This document shows, piece by piece, positions 1 to 4,785 of a DNA stretch of 10,407 nucleotides. Source of the stretch: DASXMT01 sp036521415 (GTDB lineage Bacteria > Actinomycetota > Acidimicrobiia > Acidimicrobiales > RAAP-2); assembly GCA_036521415.1 (NCBI GenBank), contig DATDHU010000130.1, forward strand, positions 1-10,407. Reading direction: 5' to 3'. Position numbers and translations under genes: made by a program. Under the pieces are notes generated by a model. It was not told the DNA's origin. It searched no databases and saw only the letters and a list, made by a program, of their open reading frames with translations. Position 1 is the first letter of the stretch. Each line of letters opens with the position of its first letter.

Positions 1-229
1 GTTCGGCCCCAAGGGGGTGCGAGTGAACGCCATCAGCCCCGGCCCCACTCGGACCGAGGGGACCGCCGGCATGGGCGAGGCCCTCGACCAGCTGGCCTCG
101 CTGGCCCCCGCCGGACGCCCCGCCAGTCCCGAGGAGATCGCCTCGGCGATCGTCTATCTGGCGAGCGACGAGGCGAGTTTCATCCACGGTGCGGTGGTCG
201 CCGTCGACGGCGGCCGAACTGCTACCTGA
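1..229 (+). CDS. SDR family oxidoreductase, C-terminal part only
   Basis: This is the last 75 or so residues of a short-chain dehydrogenase/reductase, an NAD(P)(H)-dependent Rossmann-fold enzyme of about 250 residues. The window starts inside the gene; the first whole codon is at base 2. The reading frame shows the family landmarks after the active site: RVNAISPGPTRT, where the PG loop follows beta-strand F and contacts the nicotinamide, then GRPASPEEIASAIVYLASDEA, and the closing strand GAVVAVDGG. The TGA stop is at 227-229. The glycine-rich cofactor loop and the Ser-Tyr-Lys catalytic residues lie outside the window, so substrate and cofactor preference cannot be judged. It is transcribed in the same direction as the small ORF and the aldolase that follow, but whether they share a transcript is unknown. 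Family assignment is firm; the specific reaction is not. Confidence 0.93.
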   Translation, partial: FGPKGVRVNAISPGPTRTEGTAGMGEALDQLASLAPAGRPASPEEIASAIVYLASDEASFIHGAVVAVDGGRTAT

Positions 230-316
230 GCGGAGCTCGATGCCCCAGCGCAAGGCGAGGCAGGACGATGCACCGGCGCCTTCTTCACGACAGGAGACAG
301 GAGGGAGCACCGGCAA

Positions 317-484
317 ATGGAGCACCTGGAACATATGATCGAATTCGCAACCCACGAATTCGCCGTCTACGAATTTGCAGTCCACGAATTTGCAGTCCAC
401 GAATTTGCAGTCCACGGAGCTGAGGAGGAGGACTTCATGTCCGGTGACGACGTCTTGTGTCCGGTGACGACGTCTTCGATGTGA
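317..484 (+). CDS. Small ORF, 55 aa, with five EFAVH-type pentapeptide repeats; unrecognised
   Basis: I do not recognise this protein. An ATG at 317 is preceded by a near-perfect Shine-Dalgarno AGGAGGG (299-305) with 11 nt spacing. The frame runs to TGA at 482-484. Residues 1-8 are MEHLEHMI. Residues 9-33 are five tandem pentapeptides reading EFATH, EFAVY, then EFAVH three times. An acidic patch GAEEED and a short tail with one Cys (residue 48) follow. Between repeat units most base differences are synonymous (TTC/TTT, GCA/GCC) or change one residue (T/V, H/Y), which suggests selection on protein, although three units are identical in DNA. The tail is read through a 20-bp duplication that shifts the frame; without it the ORF would end at TGA 502-504. 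Glu, Phe and His recur every five residues. A secreted, metal-binding or modified precursor peptide is imaginable, but no signal peptide or modifying enzyme is visible. It lies 87 nt after the SDR gene and 50 nt before the aldolase. Confidence 0.5.
   Translation: MEHLEHMIEFATHEFAVYEFAVHEFAVHEFAVHGAEEEDFMSGDDVLCPVTTSSM
341..415 (+). repeat. Five tandem 15-bp repeats inside the small ORF
   Basis: Units start at 341, 356, 371, 386 and 401. The last three are identical (GAATTTGCAGTCCAC); the first two are GAATTCGCAACCCAC and GAATTCGCCGTCTAC. The unit is 15 bp, so the array keeps the frame of the small ORF and encodes EFAVH-like pentapeptides. The array is noticeably AT-richer than its surroundings. 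There are no spacers, so it is not a CRISPR array. The identical downstream copies and divergent upstream copies look like recent slippage expansion from one end. Confidence 0.9.
438..477 (+). repeat. Two tandem 20-bp copies that shift the reading frame
   Basis: TGTCCGGTGACGACGTCTT occurs at 438-456 and again at 458-476, a period of 20 bp. Because 20 is not a multiple of three, the second copy is read in another frame: the first copy gives MSGDDVL, the second gives CPVTTSS. Removing one period joins MSGDDV directly to FDVIVVTLY and a TGA at 502-504. This suggests a recent duplication in an older, slightly longer reading frame. Confidence 0.85.
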
Positions 485-514
485 TCGTGGTCACCCTGTA
501 CTGACCACGATCAC
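481..514. promoter_or_regulatory. Perfect 13-bp inverted repeat before the aldolase gene
   Basis: GTGATCGTGGTCA (481-493) and TGACCACGATCAC (502-514) are exact reverse complements separated by the 8-nt loop CCCTGTAC. It ends 10 nt before the aldolase Shine-Dalgarno. It has no T-tract after it, so it is unlikely to be a classical intrinsic terminator. Each arm also contains an imperfect TGA-N6-TCA palindrome and the two arms lie 21 bp apart start to start, about two helical turns, which would suit a pair of dimer operator sites. As RNA it would make a stable hairpin that could affect processing or stability of the aldolase message. The function is inferred only. Confidence 0.55.
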
Positions 515-534
515 CCTCCATGCGAGGGGGCCAG

Positions 535-1422
535 ATGACGGACGAACAGTTCCAGAAGATCCAGTCGGGGCGAGGCTTCATTGCCGCCTTGGACCAGAGT
601 GGTGGCAGCACCCCGAAGGCCTTGAAGCTGTACGGCATCGACGAGGACCAGTACTCGGACGACGACGAGATGTTCGCACTGATGCACGCCATGCGCAGCC
701 GGATCATCACGAGCCCCAGCTTCAGCGGTGATCACATCCTCGGGTCCATCCTGTTCGAAGACACCATGGATCGTGACATCGACGGCCGCAACTCAGTGTC
801 GTTCCTCTGGGACGTGAAGGGCGTGGTCCCCTTCTTGAAGGTGGACAAGGGCTTGGCCAGCGAGCGCGACGGCGTCCAGGTCATGAACCCGATCCCCGCC
901 CTTGCCTCGCTGGTGACACGGGCCGAGAAGAACGGTGTCTTCGGCACCAAGATGCGCTCTTTCATCAGGCTCGGCAGCCGCACCGGCATCGAGGCGGTCG
1001 TAGACCAGCAATTCCACCTGGCCGACCAGATCCTGGGCGCCGGCCTCGTCCCCATCATCGAGCCCGAAGTCGACATCCACAGCCCCGAGAAGGGCAAGGC
1101 GGAGGCGATCCTGAAGCAGTCCATCGCTGAGCAATTGGCCCAGCTCCCCCCGCACCACTCCGTCATCTTGAAGCTGTCGCTGCCCGAGGTGGACGACTTC
1201 TACTCCGATCTCGTGAGACACCCCAACGTCTTGCGGGTCGTCGCCCTTTCAGGCGGATACGGTCAACACGAGGCGGACATCCGCCTGGCGGCGAACCATG
1301 GCCTCATCGGTAGCTTTTCACGAGCCCTCACCGAGGGGCTGTCGGTACACCAGACCGATGCGGAGTTCGACGCCACCCTCGAGCACTCGATCGACAACAT
1401 CCTCGAAGCCTCCCTCACGTAG
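535..1422 (+). CDS. fda: Class I fructose-bisphosphate aldolase
   Basis: Cytoplasmic glycolytic/gluconeogenic enzyme that reversibly cleaves fructose 1,6-bisphosphate to dihydroxyacetone phosphate and glyceraldehyde 3-phosphate through a lysine Schiff base. The 295-residue product matches the bacterial class I Fda type known from staphylococci along its whole length: GRGFIAALDQSGGSTPKAL near the N-terminus, VVPFLKVDKG (Lys102), FGTKMRS (Lys139), PIIEPEVD (Glu176), VILKLSLPE with the probable Schiff-base Lys213, and LSGGYG (around 239-244) for phosphate binding. I chose ATG 535 because it has GAGGGGG five to ten bases upstream and starts MTDEQFQ like relatives. An in-frame ATG at 520 lies beside the palindrome and has no ribosome site. 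No metal-dependent class II aldolase features are present. It follows the repeat-rich small ORF by 50 nt. Family and activity are confident. Confidence 0.96.
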   Translation: MTDEQFQKIQSGRGFIAALDQSGGSTPKALKLYGIDEDQYSDDDEMFALMHAMRSRIITSPSFSGDHILGSILFEDTMDRDIDGRNSVSFLWDVKGVVPFLKVDKGLASERDGVQVMNPIPALASLVTRAEKNGVFGTKMRSFIRLGSRTGIEAVVDQQFHLADQILGAGLVPIIEPEVDIHSPEKGKAEAILKQSIAEQLAQLPPHHSVILKLSLPEVDDFYSDLVRHPNVLRVVALSGGYGQHEADIRLAANHGLIGSFSRALTEGLSVHQTDAEFDATLEHSIDNILEASLT

Positions 1423-1463
1423 TCTCGATGGCCGGCCGATCGAACCCGGTCTACGAGCAGGAG

Positions 1464-1492
1464 CCCTGGGCGCAAAGGCCTCCAGCCCAGGG
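1464..1492 (+). terminator. Possible stem-loop terminator after the aldolase gene
   Basis: CCCTGGGC (1464-1471) and GCCCAGGG (1485-1492) form an 8-bp GC-rich stem with a 13-nt loop, about 40 nt past the aldolase stop and before the Rrf2 gene. There is no U-tract, which is common for actinobacterial stem-loops but weakens the call. Confidence 0.35.
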
Positions 1493-1572
1493 GCGGGGCG
1501 AGCAGGGTGTCTGCCAGCCCCGACACGCCGGGATGGCCCCCGCTTCGGAGCAGGCCTGGCAGAATCCACACC

Positions 1573-2028
1573 GTGTATATCTCCGCCAAGGTCGACTACG
1601 CCGTCCGTGCCATGTGCACTTTGGCTGCCGCCGACGACCGTCCGGTCACTGCCGAGGCCCTTGCCGTCTCCCAGGGCCTGCCGGCGAAGTTCCTGGAGAG
1701 CATCCTGAATGACCTCCGACGCGCCGGGCTGTTACGCAGCCAACGCGGGGCAGAGGGTGGTTACCGGCTCTCCCGCCCGGCCGACTCCATCACCGTGGCC
1801 GAGATCATCAGGCCCCTCGACGGTCCGCTGGCCGAGGTGCGCGGACTCCGCCCCGAGGCGGCCAACTACGACGGCGCCGCCGAACACCTCCAGAGCGTGT
1901 GGGTGGCCGTGCGGGCCAGCCTTCGCTCGGTGCTGGAGACCGTGACCCTGGCCGACATCGTCGCCGGCAAGCTGCCCAAGTCGATCGAGAAGCTCACGGC
2001 CGATCCCGACGCCTGGGTGCCCCACTAG
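1573..2028 (+). CDS. Rrf2 family transcriptional regulator
   Basis: A 151-residue winged helix-turn-helix regulator of the Rrf2 family. The N-terminus MYISAKVDYAVRAM is the family signature. The DNA-binding domain spans about residues 25-68 (AEALAVSQGLPAKFLESIL recognition region and the wing RGAEGGYRLSRP). A dimerisation helix follows (VWVAVRASLRSVLETVTLADI). The only cysteine is Cys15; the three-cysteine iron-sulfur cluster loop of IscR/NsrR is missing, so classical Fe-S sensing is unlikely. In length and central sequence it resembles the mycobacterial Rv1287 type. I chose GTG 1573 because family members begin exactly here. There is no close Shine-Dalgarno, and a CAGAAT box ends 7 nt before it, suggesting a leaderless transcript; a start at 1507 would add unrelated residues. 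Its stop codon overlaps the stop of the convergent sigma gene. The target genes and ligand cannot be read from the sequence. Confidence 0.93.
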   Translation: MYISAKVDYAVRAMCTLAAADDRPVTAEALAVSQGLPAKFLESILNDLRRAGLLRSQRGAEGGYRLSRPADSITVAEIIRPLDGPLAEVRGLRPEAANYDGAAEHLQSVWVAVRASLRSVLETVTLADIVAGKLPKSIEKLTADPDAWVPH

Positions 2029-2909
2029 CGCTCGAGGACGGCCACCTCGAGCCGTCGGAGCCGTTCGGTGTCGGCGATCACGTCGATCTCGGTGATCCTC
2101 CCGCCCGCAACGGTGAATGCGAGCGCCCGGATCAACCGACCACGCGGGGCGATGACCAGCCCGACCACGCCGTCTAGAAGTGCCAGCTGCGAGTGCGGGG
2201 CATAGCGCGCTCCGACCACGGCCCGCCTGACCACGGCCATCGCCCCGCGGGCCTCTTGTGAGAACCCCGGGGGGACGGCGATGGGGTCGGTTCGGAGCAC
2301 GACGTCCGGGTCGAGGACGGCAAGCAGTGCATCGAAGTCTCCGGCTCGCGAGGCGGACAGGAATGCGTCGACCACCTCGCGCTGGCGGGACAGGTCGGCG
2401 TCGGGAACGGCCGCCGCTCCCTGGACACGGCGTCGCGCTCGGCTGGCCAGCTGCCTGGCCGCGTCGGGTGCCCGCCCCACGACCGGAGCGATCTCGTCGT
2501 AGGGCACGGCGAACATGTCGTGCAGCACGAAGGCCAACCGTTCGGCGGGGGTCAGCGTCTCGAGCACAACGAGCAGCGCAAGACCGACCGAATCGGCCAG
2601 AACGGCCTCCTCCTCGGGGTCGATCCGCTGATCGCCGGCGGCCGCCGGTTCGCCCGCCTGGGTCTCCAACGGGTCCTCCCGCCGGGACCCTCGCGAGCGC
2701 AGCATGTCCAAGCAGACCCGGGCCACGACCGTCGTCAGCCATCCGCCCAGGTTCTCGACTTCGCTGGTGTCAGAGCGATTGAGCCGGATCCAGGCTTCCT
2801 GAACGGCGTCGTCCGCTTCGCTCACCGAGCCGAGCATGCGATAGGCGACGCCCCGCAGGTGGCTCCGCTTGGATTCGAATTCCCCCGTTAGCCAGGCACG
2901 TTCGTCCAT
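2025..2909 (-). CDS. ECF41-type sigma factor with C-terminal SnoaL-like domain
   Basis: A 294-residue extracytoplasmic-function sigma factor. Region 2 covers about residues 10-78 (HLRGVAYRMLGSVSEADDAV, then GGWLTTVVARVCLDMLRSR). Region 4 covers about 105-163 (LTPAERLAFVLHDMFAVPYDEI and the helix-turn-helix APDAARQLASRARRRV). Residues 176-290 form an NTF2/SnoaL-like domain (VVDAFLSASRAGDFDALLAVLDPDVV ... AFTVAGGRITEIDVIAD). In ECF41 factors this fused domain regulates activity in place of an anti-sigma factor. The family's WLPEP linker and DGGGR motif are not recognisable here (GEP and TDPIAVPP occupy those places), so regulation may differ. The ATG has GGAGG 10 nt upstream. A matching ECF41 promoter lies 37-63 nt upstream, implying autoregulation. 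No carboxymuconolactone-decarboxylase, oxidoreductase or epimerase partner gene sits next to it; the divergent neighbour is an efflux pump. Confidence 0.93.
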   Translation of the reverse strand: MDERAWLTGEFESKRSHLRGVAYRMLGSVSEADDAVQEAWIRLNRSDTSEVENLGGWLTTVVARVCLDMLRSRGSRREDPLETQAGEPAAAGDQRIDPEEEAVLADSVGLALLVVLETLTPAERLAFVLHDMFAVPYDEIAPVVGRAPDAARQLASRARRRVQGAAAVPDADLSRQREVVDAFLSASRAGDFDALLAVLDPDVVLRTDPIAVPPGFSQEARGAMAVVRRAVVGARYAPHSQLALLDGVVGLVIAPRGRLIRALAFTVAGGRITEIDVIADTERLRRLEVAVLER

Positions 2910-2945
2910 CGGTCACGTTCCTCCATCTCGTTCCGTCATAGCAGT

Positions 2946-2972
2946 GACGAACGGTCCTTAGCCGATGTGACA
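2946..2972 (-). promoter_or_regulatory. ECF41-consensus promoter of the sigma gene
   Basis: On the minus strand, TGTCACA (2972-2966) is followed after exactly 16 nt by CGTC (2949-2946). This is the -35/-10 pair and spacing reported for ECF41 target promoters. It points at the sigma gene and would give a leader of roughly 30 nt. It is the only exact match noticed in the window. Confidence 0.72.
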
Positions 2973-3148
2973 ACACACCGACCTGTTGCATCCGAGGAGA
3001 GAATAAGGAGAGAAGCAGTGCGAGCATGGGAGCACGAGCGCGAGACTGCCCGGCTACAGACAGCCCCGGTGGGCCTGGGCCAGGCCCAACCCGGCCAGCG
3101 ATCTCGACCGGCCCGGCCGGACGCGTCTGAACCGCGGCGGCTACCCCA

Positions 3149-3177
3149 TACGATCCGAAAGATGGTTTCACCATCTT
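3149..3177 (+). promoter_or_regulatory. Putative leaderless promoter and overlapping operator palindrome of the MFS gene
   Basis: A -10-like TACGAT (3149-3154) ends 7 nt before ATG 3162. AAGATGGT (3159-3166), TTC, ACCATCTT (3170-3177) is a perfect 19-bp inverted repeat overlapping the predicted start site. With a one-base bulge (A3158) the arms extend to CCG/CGG. This is the size and placement of a TetR- or MarR-type operator. No such regulator gene is in the window. Confidence 0.45.
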
Positions 3178-4739
3178 CGGCGCCGATGGATGCAATCGAG
3201 GGAGGCCGCCGTCACCCACCCGACTGGCTGATCCTCTCCCTGGTCTGCCTGGCCCAGTTCATGGTGGTGCTGGACATCTCCATCGTCAACGTGGCCCTGC
3301 CGTCGATCCAGGCGAGCCTCGGCTTCTCCGAGGTCAACCTGCAGTGGGTGGTGACGGCCTATGCGTTGACCTTCGGGGGCCTGTTGCTGTTGGGGGGCCG
3401 ACTGGCCGACATATTCGGACGGCGACGGATCTTCCTGGTCGGCCTGGCCCTGTTCACCGGAGCCAGCCTGCTGGGCGGGTTCGCCCAGAACCAAGCGACC
3501 CTGATCATCGCCCGCGCCCTCCAGGGTGTCGGGGCCGCCGTGTTGTCCCCGGCCACGCTGACCATCCTCACCGTGACCTTCAGGGAAGAACGGGCCCGGG
3601 CCAAGGCCCTGGGTGTCTGGACCGCGGTGGCTGCCGGCGGGGGTGCGGCAGGCGCGCTCTTCGGCGGCATCCTGACCGATCTCTTGTCCTGGCGATGGAT
3701 CCTGTTCGTCAACGTGCCCATCGGGATCGTCGCCTTTCTGCTGGCCCGCTTCTACCTGCGGGAGTCGAGGGCCGAGGGTGAGCGGCAGCGGCTCGACATC
3801 GCCGGCTCGCTGACCGTGACCGCCGGCCTGATCGTCCTGGTCTACGGCATCGTCAGCACCGATCGACACGCCTGGGGCTCGCCCAAGACCATCATCACCC
3901 TGGTCGTGGCGGCCGTCCTCCTGGCCGCCTTCGTGTTCATCGAGGCCCGGTTGGCCACCCACCCGCTCATGCCCCTCCGATTGTTCAAGTCCCGCTTCGT
4001 GACCGGGGCCAACGTCGTCATGTTCCTCCTTGGCGCGGCCATGTTCGCCATGTGGTTCTTCCTGACCCTCTATCTGCAGCAGGTGCTCGGCTACAGCCCG
4101 CTGATCACCGGGTTGACCTTCCTGCCCCAAACCGCGGCCATCGCCATCGGAGCCACGCTGGCCGGTCGACTGGTCCCCAGGGTCGGGCCACGGCCGCTCA
4201 TGGTTGCCGGAGGCCTGTTGTCGGCCGGAGGGTTGTACTGGCTGTCGTTCATCAGTGCAGGCGGCACGTACTGGAGCGACGCCTTGGGCGGTGGGGTGCT
4301 GTGCACCTTGGGGATGGGCCTCGCCTTCACGCCCATCGCCGTCGCCGCCACCGGCGGGGTACGCCGAGAGGAAGCCGGCCTGGCCTCAGGAGTGATGAAC
4401 ACCAGCCGCCAGATCGGTGCCTCAGTCGGGCTGGCCGTGTTGTCCACCGTGGCGGCCAGCCGGATCGCCACATTGGAGCGTGGTCACCAGGTCACCGGCG
4501 AACTGGCCCGGACGGCGATGACCGCCGGGTATGCCCGCGGCTTCCAGGTCGGCGCCCTCTTGGCCCTGGCCGGGGTGGCGCTCACCTTCATCGTGCCGGC
4601 CAAGGCTCCTGCCCCGCTTCCAGCCGATCCGGATCGGTCCGAGACGTTGTCGGGCGCGGTCGCGGCGAGCGACGGCGGACCCGTTCAGGCGCCCCCGCCC
4701 GCCGGAGCGGGGCAGGCTCGCTCGCCCGAGTTGGCCTGA
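3162..4739 (+). CDS. MFS transporter, DHA2 (EmrB/QacA) drug:proton antiporter type
   Basis: An inner-membrane exporter, probably 14 transmembrane helices, using proton exchange to expel hydrophobic compounds. With start 3162 it has 525 residues. Visible motifs are LDISIVNVALP (37-47, helix 1), WVVTAYAL, motif A GGRLADIFGRRR (78-89), motif B ARALQGVGAAVLSPA (118-132) and the motif C region (151-169), where the usual G-P-x-x-G-G reads GALFGG, so the proline is lost. The last helix ends near residue 483; a Pro/Ala-rich cytoplasmic tail follows. The start is uncertain: ATG 3162 looks leaderless; ATG 3186 also fits; GTG 3018 has a perfect AAGGAG with 7-nt spacing in frame, but would add 48 hydrophilic residues with more A/T at third positions than the body; GTG 2967 overlaps the sigma promoter. 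It is divergent from the ECF41 gene and ends 46 bp from the convergent acyl-CoA synthetase gene. Substrate unknown. Confidence 0.92.
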   Translation: MVSPSSAPMDAIEGGRRHPPDWLILSLVCLAQFMVVLDISIVNVALPSIQASLGFSEVNLQWVVTAYALTFGGLLLLGGRLADIFGRRRIFLVGLALFTGASLLGGFAQNQATLIIARALQGVGAAVLSPATLTILTVTFREERARAKALGVWTAVAAGGGAAGALFGGILTDLLSWRWILFVNVPIGIVAFLLARFYLRESRAEGERQRLDIAGSLTVTAGLIVLVYGIVSTDRHAWGSPKTIITLVVAAVLLAAFVFIEARLATHPLMPLRLFKSRFVTGANVVMFLLGAAMFAMWFFLTLYLQQVLGYSPLITGLTFLPQTAAIAIGATLAGRLVPRVGPRPLMVAGGLLSAGGLYWLSFISAGGTYWSDALGGGVLCTLGMGLAFTPIAVAATGGVRREEAGLASGVMNTSRQIGASVGLAVLSTVAASRIATLERGHQVTGELARTAMTAGYARGFQVGALLALAGVALTFIVPAKAPAPLPADPDRSETLSGAVAASDGGPVQAPPPAGAGQARSPELA

Positions 4740-4785
4740 ACCGCCGTCTCCGGCCGAACCCGGTGTCACCGCCTGAGATCCGCCG

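Noticed and set aside
240..338. A 32-codon ORF starting ATG 240 before the small repeat ORF
   Set aside because: No convincing ribosome site, low-complexity hydrophilic product, overlaps the start of the better supported ORF at 317.
341..415. CRISPR-like repeat array
   Set aside because: The units are directly abutting 15-mers with no spacers and keep a coding frame; no cas genes are present.
481..514. Intrinsic terminator for the small ORF
   Set aside because: There is no T-tract after the stem, and the next sequence is the fda ribosome site; kept only as an unexplained inverted repeat.
1732..2742. Minus-strand 336-codon ORF overlapping Rrf2 and sigma genes
   Set aside because: Arg/Gly/Pro-rich shadow; conflicts with two recognisable proteins.
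2967..3161. Exporter start at GTG 2967
   Set aside because: It has no ribosome site, overlaps the -35 box of the sigma promoter, and adds 65 residues without transporter character.
3168..4130. Long minus-strand ORF (320 codons) opposite the exporter
   Set aside because: The product is Gln/Gly/Asp-rich and low-complexity, typical of antisense shadow in high-GC DNA; the + strand shows clear MFS motifs.
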